Origin: Anisakis pegreffii
Lineage: Eukaryota; Nematoda; Chromadorea; Rhabditida; Anisakidae
Length of the DNA stretch: 64,000 nucleotides
Direction: 5' to 3'
Assembly (NCBI GenBank): GCA_035041965.1
Contig: JAPYMA010001567.1
Span: 124,001 to 188,000, forward strand
In this document: in pieces, positions 1 through 12,500 of the stretch
Numbering within the stretch: the first letter of the stretch is position 1
Layout: every line of letters begins with the position of its first letter
Notes under the pieces: model-generated
Told to the model about the DNA's origin: nothing
Database searches by the model: none
What the model saw: the letters and a program-made list of their open reading frames with translations, nothing else
Translations under genes and position numbers: made by a program

Positions 1-1520
1 CATTCATTTCTGTGATCACAAAAGCTTATTTTATAGGAAATTTCCATCTTTGATTAACAACATAATAAAAGATGCTTTTGTGATACATTCAGCAGATTTA
101 TTCATAAATACTTCACTCAGTTGCATATTGACAACAATGGATTCCGAGTGCAACTCCTCATGAATGCTGTTGAATAGGTTCGGTATGTGCTGATTTCTTG
201 ATTACTCACGGAATGCACACACCATTCAGACATGCTTCCTCTGCCATTTCTCCGCAAATCTTTCCGGTGATCAATGGCCTAATCAATCGAAACTCACCCA
301 ACTGTATTTTCCTACAATGAAACTTCAGCTCCATCGTGAAGTGTCATTCTGCTATTCCAGAATTTGCATAGTCTAATGTGCAGTTTCTGTGTTCATTGTG
401 TTCACATGCATATGTTTGTTTGTGTGTCTTTCCGCTGAAGTTTTTCGGAATTTCCCACTCGCTCACTTCATCGTGATCAATCATCCATCGTGAAGAAGAA
501 TCATTTTCATTAATCGACGACCGACCGACTAACCGACAAGACGAACTCCGATTTGGTTTTATTCAACGCCGCGCGCGATTCGCGAATTCACACAAAACAT
601 TGTGTGCGTGGTGCTATTGGATTTTTCATTTACACTTCTCGTTCTTACCTTTTTTTTTTGCTTCAGTTCATTCAAATTCGTTTGCTGTGTTATAAACACT
701 TTTCACTACACTTTCGTTGCTCGTCTCTCATTATTTATATTCACAACGCACACACCGTTTTTATTTTCTACTGCACATATCACACATGCAAACGAATGTC
801 GTCACCATTTATTGGATTTATGAAGAATTTGTTGCAAGAAAACTTATTTAAGAAATGGGATTGAACAGAAATCAACATAAATAAGTGCACGAAAATGCGA
901 CAAGATAATTGTTGCTGGTGATTTGCACTTCAAGGGCACTACTCATTCATTGGAGGATTTGATTCACTGTTTTGTTTGGATAGCAATGTTGAAAGCAGAA
1001 ATTACGAGAATACAATCACGATGAACAAACAATTTCCGATAAGAGTTCGCAACATTCATGATTGAATGTGGTCGTGGACGGCAAGAAGTAATCAATTAAG
1101 ATGTAGACGAATATTAACGAGTCTGCAAGTGTCTAGTGTCATTCGATAGAAATGATTTGAGATGTAATAAATGAACAACCGTGAAAGTTCTGCTCATGCT
1201 AGAGAAATGTTTCGTCGAGATCATCGCAGTTAATGAGTAACTAAACTTGATTTTTTATTTCCACTTGCACTCCTCAAATCATGACTTCTTGATATCACTT
1301 CACTTCAATGATGCACACTCCACCAAACCATCGTCCATCTCCTTCAAATCATAACATGGTATGTGTTTCTTGTCAGACACAACAACAAACTCACTGAACA
1401 AGTACGTCAACTTAACAATTATTATTCAAGGAAAATATTTCGTGTTTGCAATGTGGTTAGAGCATGGAAGCAACCTGTCAACTCACCATACCCTTCCCAG
1501 TTGTGATTCTTTTGCCACAT
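1..1520. other. No gene seen; AT-rich noncoding
   Basis: I see no family-like peptide or convincing exon on either strand. A polypyrimidine stretch near 640-665 keeps short plus-strand frames open, but these frames are rich in Phe, Cys and His and have no splice context. The stretch may be the 3' flank of the weak minus-strand candidate that ends near 1521. Confidence 0.5.
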
Positions 1521-2859
1521 TCAAGCTTTAGAGTCCCTGAAGTCGCTCACGAACAAAGTGGAAATTTTCAAATTCGTCAAACTTGATAATGTTTCACTAT
1601 CGAAATTAGTCCCATTGTCAGTGTCAGTGTTAATTTTCATCAAATTTATCAAATCAAAAACGAATGCCAGTATGCTCCAGAACTTTGAACCGTATGAAAC
1701 GCACTCAGCTTCGGTGTCATTCGGGGATTTGGAGAAATTTTTGGAATCTTTGAAATACGTCTGAAGTATAAATCGCATGCATGTTTGCTTTATCCGAGCA
1801 CGGCACTTCTCCTCTACCTAATAAGATTTCGATTGCTTTCTGACGAGGTACCATCAACTTTTCTTGCTATCAACATTGTTGCCCGATTTCGACTTCGCAT
1901 ACATTGTGTGGTATGAAGAGTACAATGAAACTTGAAAACGATATTCGATATATAAATCCCGAGTGAGGACGACTTTGTGCTCAGCATCGATCATTTTCTG
2001 CACGTTCATTCTTCGGCAATGAACAAAAAGAACCATAATTTACGGTGGTTCGAAAGTGATTCTGCGTTGCACTGAATAAATTTCTTACTACTTCTTTATG
2101 ATTATTACTTTCAAAATTACTGTTTTTCATCAAAAAGGGAATTCTACTTCACCAATGTACATAAGTGAGCAATCAACTGACTATTGATGAGAATCGAACA
2201 TAGGAAAGTCATTTTTCATTCAAATAACCACTTTGATTTGTGTGTCAATGTGTGTCATTTATAGAACTTTATCATAGCTTATCATATCATGTTATATTAT
2301 GTGATGTTGTCTTATAGTCCATGTTGTATGCAATTTAATAAATGTTTTATTATAATGATGAACTCTGCATCAAAATCTCAATGATAACATTGTCGTCAAT
2401 GTGAACACTGAATTATATTCACCCTGCTCTAATTCTACTGCTTAATCAAAACAATTGAATTCAACCTGTATAATGGAGTATTCAGTCAGAACTGGAATAT
2501 TTGTGATTCGGTAGATATTCGATGAAAGTATCATAAATCCACTGATTTGATGACACGAAACGTTTGTGACATATTTTGAAAAGGGGAACAGGGAAAGAAA
2601 CATTTTAAAATTCGGGCAAACATGTCATTCGTTTCAATTATGCTAAAAATAGGGCAAATACGAAACGTTTGTGATATTTTAATTAAGCTAAAAATTGTAA
2701 GTCAAACAAAATCCATGCATAGATAAATACATTGGGCAGAAAATTGATGAAATTTCGAATGATAGCTCGAAATAAGCGATTGCCAAAGACTGCTGCTTAT
2801 AAACACACTCGTCGACAGACGTCTCAATCAGAGTGATCAGGATCAATGTTGGATTGCCG
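1521..2859 (-). CDS. Possible multi-exon gene, unrecognised (exons at about 2859-2688, 2036-1854, 1762-1521)
   Basis: Three minus-strand stretches look coding. The first follows a strong TATTTTCAG acceptor, starts at 2859 and stays open for about 56 codons with a protein-like composition (it includes LIETSVDECVYKQQ). The second (2036-1854) contains ATG-started frames with MIDAEHKVVLTRDLYIEY. The third follows a CTTCAG acceptor at about 1763 and runs 80 codons to a stop at 1521, including KSPNDTEAECVSYGSKFW. I could not find donors that join all three with consistent phase; CAA followed by GTTTCA inside the second exon is one phase-0 option to the third. No family is recognised and no start codon is fixed. 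It may be one small gene, parts of two, or chance open frames. Confidence 0.28.
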
Positions 2860-3076
2860 CTGAAAATACACTTAATCCACAGCCACGTTTATGCTAACAA
2901 ATAAGAAGATATTTCCACGTTATGTTTTCGTTTTGCACTAAAATAATTCTGACTATTTTCGGTGGAGAAGAAAATTCCATTGACTTTTGAATTAAATCAC
3001 TTCTGATCTGTGATACTCTGTAGATCTAAATTTGAGATTGCTTGTGCTAAACGGAAACTCAGAGCGAGTTTAGAAT

Positions 3077-4249
3077 TCATGAGCAGACCTCTCTATTAGA
3101 TGCATAAATTGCGGTTCTTGCCACTGAATCCCTCAATTTCAACAGCCTCTCTCTGAAGTTTTTATCGATTGCCAGCGATGGACTTTGACCAGCTCTCTTT
3201 CGTTCATCAAATTCTTCGAGTAACGATTGCAGTTGTGCTTGGAAGTTTGCAATTTCGGGTGCAATCTGCGATGCGCTATGCTCCAACGTGCTCAGTCGTG
3301 CACTCAGCGACTAAACTAATCGGCGGTACAATTACAGAACGACTCTCTCATTCACACATCGTACGTTGGCCAGTAAAATTCTTTGGATGAAAAATTAGAA
3401 GTACAAATTGATAATAATGAAAATTTGAGTGGTTTTTCCTTCCTTATGAAATTTTCAGTGCAAAAATAAATCTCCGAAGCATAGCGATTCTCGTGCTTGA
3501 AACAATGATAAATTTCAATTGAACCTTAAGGCGCTTCTCGGCTAGTGTGCTCCAATCGTCCACTTTAGTATCCTGAATTTAAAGAAATCATTTTCGTCAT
3601 TTGAAACTGATCATTTTTCAAATTATGATCATACTGTTTATTGCGGAAATATCCTTGACTTTTCATCCGAAACTTCATCCATATTTAGACGAAAAAAAAG
3701 TCGAAATTGATTACCTTCATCATGAAAGCACTTCTGTTCTTGCTTGGGTCATCGTTTAGTTCTGAGAATTTTTTGAGAAGTGCTTCAAGCGCTTGAACCA
3801 CGACTCGTGACTGCAATTCACCAATTTTCAGTTGCATCTGCGAACAAAAACTCGGAAGTGTTTTCAATTCCTGTCTCCCAGGGAATAATCGCACAATATG
3901 CTCCATTGATTCCATGAATTCCTCCACTAGAAATTGTTCTCGAACGGTTCTCGGAAATTTTTTGCTCAACTTCGCAATGATTCTCTTAATTGAATCTCTC
4001 TTGTTTGATTGTATCTACTCAAACAGATCAATCAAATCGATCTAGCAAAAACCTTTAAAAGCTCAATAGCCGCCCCATAAAATTCAGAATTCGCAGTTGT
4101 AAAATCACCTCAGAATTGTTCTCATCCAATTCATTCTTCTGTTGATATACGACAAATCTCAGCTCTGTACGAAGCACTCCTTCTTCCGGTTGCGATCTTT
4201 GTACGCGTAGCAACTGTCTCGGTAAGGGTCTACCGCGTGAGTCGACCAT
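3077..4249 (-). CDS. Unrecognised 230-aa helical / coiled-coil protein, 4 exons
   Basis: The exons are 4249-4109, 3984-3715, 3572-3525 and 3310-3077. Every intron is phase 0 and the lengths (141, 270, 48, 234) sum to 231 codons. The ATG at 4249 opens a peptide starting MVDSRGRPLPRQLLRVQR. Residues about 50-130 contain amphipathic helices (KLSKKFPRTVREQFLVEEF, then GELQSRVVVQALEALLKKF). Residues about 155-215 are a second heptad-like region (SLSARLSTLEHSASQIAPEI, then NFQAQLQSLLEEFDERKRAG). There is no signal peptide or membrane segment. The protein is charged and leucine-rich, like a structural subunit of an intracellular complex, but I recognise no family and assign no function. The exon 2 acceptor ends in AAG rather than CAG. 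The model is good; the identity is unknown. Confidence 0.72.
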
Positions 4250-4571
4250 TTTCCAAGCAAATGAAACGTTAAAAATTTCCGCCCAAACAATTCACAACAC
4301 ATCAGAATGTTCTCCAGACAACTTACGCAAATTTCTGCTCTAATTTACTCTTCATAAATTGCACTCTGTATCATTAGTGAGCGTCTGATGACGTATTTCA
4401 ATATGCGTTGACATTTTTGCGGGGTTTCCGGTAATTTCAACAAGCTCTGATGACGTGATTGTATGCTTGGGATGAAATGATGTTTAGGTTTTCTTTCATA
4501 AAGGACATTTGAATTTCATAAAGGATATAAAAGACATTTCATAAAAAACATGTTGGGTTTGAATTGAACCG

Positions 4572-4617
4572 GACGATCATTCGATGACGTTAAAGACGAT
4601 CATTCGATGACGTTATA
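4572..4617. repeat. Two-copy direct repeat (about 24 bp)
   Basis: GACGATCATTCGATGACGTT occurs twice in immediate succession, separated only by a short AAA-type junction. It lies between the start of the 230-aa gene (4249, minus) and the plus-strand candidate at 4723, so it sits in a possible shared promoter. Each copy contains a TGACG half-site, as do nearby positions around 4390 and 4450. Confidence 0.7.
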
Positions 4618-4722
4618 GTCTTTGGAGGAAGAAAGTCCGTTTCGGAAAGGAATATTGTAAGCAACTGGAAATTGAAATCAATGAAACTCCGAAAATTTCT
4701 GCGATAAAATGATCAGTTCACG

Positions 4723-5179
4723 ATGCTGCGGTCCTTCTATATTGTCGGATTTGTTTTGGCACAACTGACGACGACCACAACAGCAATGAGTTTGTTGAAA
4801 AAAGTGTCATCTATGCGCACCGATTGGGATTCATGGAAGAATCTGGTTTGTTCTCTTGCATTCAGCTTGTGAACACAAGAAATCAGAAATTTACTCAGGT
4901 TTTGAAAAAGCAGAATATTCCTTTTAGTTTCAATGATAAAACCATTGAAGACATAAGACTTAATGACAAAAATTAATAATACTAACCAAAATTTGAGAAT
5001 GAGTGATAACGGTGAGTACCACACAATTTCAGGACAATGAAACCGAGTCGTTCAGTTCAGTTCAAGTGATACCAATACGAATTATGTTGCGCGATCCGTT
5101 ATGGAAATGGAAATGGATCAACGGCGCTTACGGGATTCATCGATTAAGATCCCGAATACAACTATCGATTGCGAACTGA
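4723..5179 (+). CDS. Candidate small secreted protein, 2 exons (4723-4845, 5033-5179)
   Basis: The ATG at 4723 opens a typical signal peptide: a charged start (MLRS), a hydrophobic core (FYIVGFVLAQL) and a small-residue cleavage region (TTTTTA). Exon 1 encodes 41 residues ending DWDSWKNL, then a GTTTGT donor at 4846. The best acceptor is ACAATTTCAG at 5032. In phase 0 it continues with DNETESFSSVQVIPIRIMLR and stops at 5177-5179, for a product of about 89 aa with a possible N-glycosylation site (NET). A weaker acceptor at 5055 is also phase 0 and gives a 116-aa product ending at 5283 with a DCELN...MCGW segment. I cannot choose firmly between them. AATAAA occurs around 5310. No family is recognised. 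It would be divergent to the neighbouring 230-aa gene. Confidence 0.36.
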
Positions 5180-5215
5180 ATTCAGTAGAAGATGATGGAA
5201 ATCTCATGTGCGGAT

Positions 5216-5280
5216 GGAATTATGACTTGATTTTAATGATAAAAATTGTTAAAGACTCGATTTTAATGATAAAAATGCTC
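5216..5280. repeat. Short imperfect duplication (about 27 bp)
   Basis: GACTTGATTTTAATGATAAA and GACTCGATTTTAATGATAAA follow one another within 65 bases at the end of, or just after, the plus-strand secreted-protein candidate. The duplication favours the reading in which the candidate's coding sequence ends before it, at 5179. Confidence 0.6.
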
Positions 5281-5283
5281 TGA

Positions 5284-6531
5284 AAATTTCTTATTCATTT
5301 GTTACACTGAATAAATAATCATTTATTCCTGATGTGTTAAACTATTGTTCGCATGAATTCTAATGGCTGCATAGTCTTCATGCTTACAATAAGTTGACCG
5401 TCGATGCTACACATCCTCTGTTCGTACAAATTTTCCCAATAATGTCAATGATTTACACATTAGTGACAGATAAACAATGGTTCTGAACAAAAAAGTCCTC
5501 TTATGAACAAAATCAACGAGGAATTGGAATGAAATGCATCGTTGCCTCTGATCACGACGCAAACAAATTAACTTTCAACTGATAATATTCATTACATCAT
5601 TCATAACGTATCCATAATTCAGACAAAATAATACACATTTCCAATAAGGCAATATTGTTATTATTCACAACATATCGTTACATCAAGTATCACAATTACA
5701 ATTCTAAACAATCAAATAATACAAATTAACTTTTGCATGCATAATTCACTGACAAGGAACCTTCCTTGAGACGATAAACCCGGGTGAAAAAAATTCTGCC
5801 GGAATCCTGAAGTACTTTCTAAATGCTCTCTCGAAATGACTGAGAAACCGAACGGAAAAAAAAAAGTGGACAAGGAAGGAAGGCATCATTGTCAGCTGTA
5901 ATGAAATAATTAATATCTGTTATAATACAGACGAGTATGTGGGGACGGTTTCTCGAATATGCATGTTTATTGCAGCGATAAAAATTTAGCAAATTTACAT
6001 AATGTATTTAGTCTCGTTGTTGTTTTCTTACAGCAAAATGAATATAGCGTCTTCTCATTGATTACTTCAATTTGATGTGCTGATAGATCTGACTAAACTG
6101 TGCAGTACGGTCGTTACGATCTTCATTACGATCATTGCACAGAATACTTCATTCACTTCACATTTTTCCACTTATATTGGTCAAGAGTTGTTATGGCATG
6201 CTCAAATTCTTGTTGTGCAATTGATCGAAGCAAACGTCGATATTGAGACTGTAAAGGTGGTGAATAACCTAACAGGTTGACTAAATCAAACTAATTGCAA
6301 GAGTAATTGCTCACGTACAAGCTATATTACACAGAAATATATTGTCGTTACATCGAGCTGCATTTCATGTCGTTGTTCGGTGATGAGAGTGAGTGACGGC
6401 GGCTAACCTGTGCGCATGACTATTTGACAACCCGTTGGTGAACACAAAAGTTGTAGGTGATAATTTCAAAAACTTAATTAACTAAGCGCGCACTGCAAAA
6501 CACCACTGAGCAGCCAAATCATCAATCACAT
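5284..6531. other. Noncoding, with a possible extra minus-strand exon at 6280-6153
   Basis: This is mostly AT-rich sequence without gene features. On the minus strand, 6280-6153 reads as a coding-like frame (including YRRLLRSIAQQEFEHAITTL) closed by TGA at 6153-6155. It lies about 250 bp downstream of the cuticlin-like gene's stop and could be an alternative 3' exon of that gene or chance. The acceptor just above it (CTGTTAG) is poor. Confidence 0.35.
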
Positions 6532-9500
6532 TCATCGTATATCGCAATATTTGGCTGGAGTCGGCGGACGGATCGACTCGTTCTCGATAACGTTCAGCGT
6601 TCGAGTCTCGACATTGACCGTCAACGAAAAGCCTTCTCGTATCTGCGGTGCGGATCGTGGAACACGATTCTCAGCAGCTTCAGCACCACCCGCACAATTA
6701 GGCGGCTGAAACGAAACGTTAACGTGAAACGTGAATAACAAGTTAAAGCAATCATAAACACTCGAAATCTTGTTGTTGGTATGGTGGCGATAATCTCATC
6801 GTAAATCAAGTTCCCTTCATACATATGATAAATAACAGATAGTCTACTCAAGTACAAAATCGCTCCTTTGACTACTATCTTCAAATACAATTCTAAGTCA
6901 TGCATTAAAATTTGATTAAGTTTCTCACGACTACATCACAGCACTGGAGACGTGAAATCATTTGAGCACATGAAGTCAAGATTTTGAAATGTAAATTCTT
7001 TAAAAATCAAAACACTGTCAACATACAATCATTGATGTGCACGCAGCGCCACTTTCCATGTCGCATAACGAAATTGAACATTGAAATACAACGTTACCGT
7101 CACCAGGGAATTTGAAAACACTCATATCTCTGAAGATGTACGCGTCACCTTTTCGTGGCCTCTCCAAAAGTTTCGAATAGTTGGGTGTTTCCAAAATATG
7201 TGGGTCGATTTCACAGCTGAAAATTTTTGCTTTAATCAATTTCACGAGCCACTTCTTTGCTCATTCAATGATATCCTTATGCACTGAATTCATTCGTCCT
7301 AATCAGTTCTTGCAAGAGAATCGAATTAAAATTTTCAATTTAGTGATCAGACCAGAGCAAATGATTACTGACATAAAACTAATCGAATCAAACACACATA
7401 AATTCATCGATAAACAAAAGGTGTTAATCATTTACCCTCGTGAATCAAGTATTTTGATGTTCTTTGTCTCAGATTTTGCATAGCAATCGTGAATCAAGTA
7501 TCGATAGTTTGGTGCTGAAAATTCACACATATTTAAGCGCCGCAGAAAACTGCTAATTTCCTCAGCGAACAAAGCATCATCAAGTATTATCTTATCAAAT
7601 CATTCTGCGCATTTTATGACTAAAGAATCGTCAGTTGTCAAATACTCCTGGAAATAACATTAGCATTAGTGAGTTAATGATATTACTCGATATCATTAAG
7701 GATAGAATGAAGATCATGCATTCAACTTACGACTATCACATTCCCATTTATGATACAGTGACTCGCCAACTTTTGCGTCGAGTGCCACGCAGTGATCAGG
7801 TCCGAATCGGTGAAGGCGATACGAGCACTGTGTATCGGTCAGCTTTTTGATCGATGATCGCCCGATTTCTTGCAACGACACTGATTGTTCGTAGAAACAC
7901 GACACGCTCAAACCCTATAAAATGAATTTATCACAAGTAACGAAACTACAAAATTGTTGAGCGCCAATAGAATCTTATTCGCAAGTTCTTACAAATGGCT
8001 TAAGCAATTCATTACTAACGTTGTTTTTGACCCATTCTCATGATATGTAATTCTCATCCTGGTATTTATGAAAGTAATAATAACTAGTGATAGTAATAAC
8101 TGCCTTTGATTTACTCCACAACATTAGGAAAGTTACAATTATAGAATAGTTACAAGATGTAAATGCCGAAATATAGGTACTGAGCGTGTGATTCGTTACA
8201 AGAGTGATTATCAACGTCGTTTGAAAGGCACACACACATATGTTGTGCAACTTATCACATACCTGATCTGCACGTGTGATGATAAGTGGATGGAATTGGA
8301 GAATCACTGTGATATTGTACGTGTAACCATCTCGACGCTACAAATAACAATCGAATTATTTCGGTGAAACGTAATTGAACCATTAAACAATTGAGCATAA
8401 ATATCGTGAGTCAATTGTGTTATCAATGTAAAAATTTCTCTTTGAAATATACTTGTTTACTAGCGATTCTAACTATTCACAGTTTTTTGTGCAAACTGAA
8501 TGCAACTGCTGATTTTTCAAGAATTTTCAGTCAGATGATGGAAACAGCACAGTATCGTGCATTATCCTTTGCATAGATGTTTCCGAGTACTGTTTCGCTT
8601 CTCGTGCTGAAAGGGAAATGAAACAAAAAATTGATCGATGACTAAAATCGAAGATCAATCCGTCATCATTAACTCCAAATTCTCCTCGTTTTTTTAGATA
8701 CGGGTGACGGAATCGAAAGCTTTAATTTCGAAGATATTTTCCTCAGCTTGACAGCAACTTATCATCGACGGAGAGTTTGTGTAATTTTTTTAATTTTTTG
8801 ATCACTGGTCATATTTTTAACATAATGAAAAAGATAATCACTTTAGAAGGTATCTTCGACAAGCCACAAGTTCCTTCGACGAACGTAATCGAAATTTCTC
8901 TCGAGCTACCATCAGTGACCTGAAAAATGTACAAGCTTCATCATCATTATCATTTCTGAAGTTCCCCTATAAACCTCTAATCGCATCAAAAATATTGCTC
9001 ATATTCCCCGCAATTACGCAAGTCTAGTTTCAACATCACTTGTTTTCTTTCATTTGAGAATAATACGGCAATTAAAATGATCAATTAAATCGTCTTGTTT
9101 ATCTTATAATGCCATGAATAGAGACGAACACTATAAATAGAGACAATAACAACGATAATTTATGATTGTTTAGGTAAACTCAGATCAAAAAAATGACGGT
9201 AATGAATGTTGTAACGTCTATAATGACCAATTTCATCCCAACAAAACAATAGTGATAATATTGGAAACCTAATAACCATGATGAGAAAAATGATGAAAAT
9301 CCTTTATAATGATCCGAACAAAATTGACAAACATATTTGCCAAAAATAACACGGATTCAAATAACTGGATAAAATTTCCTCATTCATCTGAATTGATACA
9401 TCGAATTGGAATGCTGAACGCTCAAGATGGAATGCTTGGAATGCACAAAAACTGACTTGTTGCCTTCATCGAAACTGTGATAAAGACATTCTATGACCCA

Positions 9501-12500
9501 CTCAATAACAAGTTGATCTTGTTTTCAAAAATTAATAGTGGCTGCTTAAGCAATCATTGTCTTAATTCAATAATTTGTTCTGAAGAGACTTTAAATTCAA
9601 AACGTAGTGACTATCGAAGCAATTTGGTTGATGAAATATTTTTTGAATGCTTCTTTGAAACGAGCAAGAGTTCAATGTTCACGAGATATGCACGAAAAAA
9701 AACCCGTTTGAATATGCAAATATCTATCGATGCCTAGTTTGATAGAGCGATTTCAACGTGATCAAAACTGTCAGCCAAGTAATTACGAGTGAGCCAAGTG
9801 AGATTACCCTGACGCATTTTGAATCATCATGATAGAGCTGTGCATACATCAGACCAGTCATTGGCTTTTGTGTTCTCACGGTGAACGTTAGCGAATTTTG
9901 TCCACATGTTACGTCGGTTGCGCCTCGAACTCGCGGCTTCGCATCTGGATCTAACGTCATTCCTGGACAACCGAAGCCGACAAATCCTAACAGCACATTC
10001 TCAAAATCCTGGAAATTGAATTGAAAGTTTCTCGACGTTCTGCAAGCTCTTCAATCAACCAACATTCAGAGCTTGACAGAATTTCAAGAATTTCCATGAA
10101 AAAAACGATCAATTGCTAAACTCAACATTTATTCAGTTAGTCAGGCCTCATCAACACCTGAGAATTACCTCATTCGTTGCGTTTATGACATCGCAGGAAA
10201 TGTAAGATTTAGATGAGAACCCAATGAAAGATAGTTACAAGTTAGATAATAGTAACAAAAATAACCTGAACATTGGATGGAGTGAATACTTTCGATGCAT
10301 CTTCTGTAATGCTCAACAGTTCACGCTCATCTACGTACGGCCTTGGGGTCATCGAAACGGCTAAAATCTCAACTCCTTCGGATTTAAGACGTTGCGCAAG
10401 ATTTCTCGGAGAGCGTTGTGAATGACCGTCGGTCAACACAATGGCTAGTTTCGGTACCCCTTCTCGTGCACCTGCAAAGAAGCCTTTGCTATGTGCTGAA
10501 CTGCAAGTAAATCCTTGTGAAATTCAACTGGAGCCAATGATACATCAGCACGGTATCTGTTATCACAAATATCACTTATTGTATTAGGGTATTGGTTATT
10601 GCATTTGATGGTGTAGTGATTGCCGGTTCGGACAAAAATCTATGTGACTCCATGAGATTTTCGCCATTTTTTCAGTTTAAGTTGATGCATTTATTGTCAT
10701 GTGACCATTGGTTTTCTGGTCATTAAATCAGAGCTTGAGTTTCAATCATGTAATTTCTCAGTTTAGGACAACTGCAGAGTCATGCACTTGCGTTGAAATC
10801 AACTTCGAATCACAAATGAAACGTCAATTGGCTAATAAATTGACTGAATGAATCTATCTAGAGATCATGCACATCACCATACCGCTGTCTCCATCTCGAT
10901 TCGTGAACAAATCGTAAGCTTCATGTAGGGCCAAATGTGTCGATGTTGTGCCTTTGATTGAACGTAACGTGTTCAAATGACGAATCACCGCTGTGTTATT
11001 ACCATACGTGAAGTCGTTGAATTTGAAATGTACAAATGGATTGCCCGAGAAGGTGATTAACGCCACTCTATAATTAACGTATTATACAACATAGACTCCA
11101 TCATATTAATTAATAATTCGGTGAATATACGAAGCGATAAATATTAATAGCCTTGCAAATCAACGATAATGACCGTTATCAAAGAGATTTGATCCGATTG
11201 CAGAGCATCCATTTGAAAGACACTGAGAGTGTGCTATCTATCCAACGTTTGAGGTACAAATCAGAATGGAGACTATAATAATGGTTAATAAGTAATGGTC
11301 ATGCTTTCAAATAAACCAAAATATTACCTAACAGCATCTGGATGTATGTTGATGTTGTGAACGACACGTTCAATGACGAAATGAATCTGCTCATCAAATT
11401 GACTAGCCACGGATTCTGAGGAGTCTATTATCAACGCCAGATCGAGTGGCTTATCTGAGCCTTTCACGCAAACTGAATATAATCTTCATTTCCGAACGTT
11501 GACAATCGTTTGAAAGGATACTATGGATGTGACTCGAAAGAGCGATTTTTTTTTTGAAAATGTTATTCACTTCAGAAAGCAATTTTCAACATGTTTCGAG
11601 TTTTCGATTAGTTTATTCAATAAAAGTCCGTTTTAACGTTTGTTTTTTCGTTCATTTCAAATGTGATTGAGAAGAAAACCAATGGAATTCGGTGATTACC
11701 CGGTTGTCTGTCACACACTTCTGTGCCACGCCATTGATCGAACATTGGTTCCAAATCGTCCAAATTTTGATTGGTGACTATTTTACTTGGATCCTTCAAA
11801 AACCACTCACTCATACATTGGGAAAAACAAATCATTCGAAACTTTGAATGTGCAGACATTTCTTCGGTTGATTTTGACCAAAACAGAAATTTGGAATCGA
11901 CTTCATCGAAAGAAATATTTGAAAATCGAAATGGGTTTTGAAATTGAGTAGTAGTACCCTTGTGATATTGATCAGTTCATTCATTGCAACATACTCGCCT
12001 GTACCATAGGCCCAAATGTCGAGATTGGGTATTTGACTTCGCATCAGCTCGGACATTTCCACATCTTTCGGATAGTCATGTGTACGACCATCGGACAGCA
12101 AGTAAACTATTTTAGGCACTGTTCCAGGCCTCATTCCCTTAAAATGAACACTTGAATAGTGAATCAGGAGATTTCTTGGATAAACTTAGTGATAAAATTG
12201 GTTGTGAATTTAACATATCATATAGCTGTATACGATGCCTGTTTACATGTAATCATTTTCGACTGTGCTTCGACGGACTGAAACTGGAATGATGAAGGTA
12301 TATTAATTGTGAACTCCGAAGTGAAGGAAACCAACATTATCGGGTGTCAACTTGCTGAAGGCGAATTCGAACGCTCCGCCAACTCGAGTGATACCCGAAA
12401 CATGACGGAGGACAGCCAATGCATCAAGAATGTCCTCTCTGCTGGTGAATTTATTGAAATTGAACTCTAAATGCTGAACGCCACTGAAAGTTTTTGTTTC

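Noticed and set aside
553..864. 103-codon plus-strand frame
   Set aside because: It begins with a non-ATG codon and runs through a poly-T tract with Phe/Tyr/Cys-rich translation; no support as an exon.
10500..10620. Upstream continuation of VWA domain 2 exon 10471-10266 (frame reading EFHKDLLAVQHIAKASL)
   Set aside because: The TTTGCAG acceptor at 10472 joins exon 11067-10883 in phase and gives normal VWA spacing; the upstream frame is out of phase with the exon.
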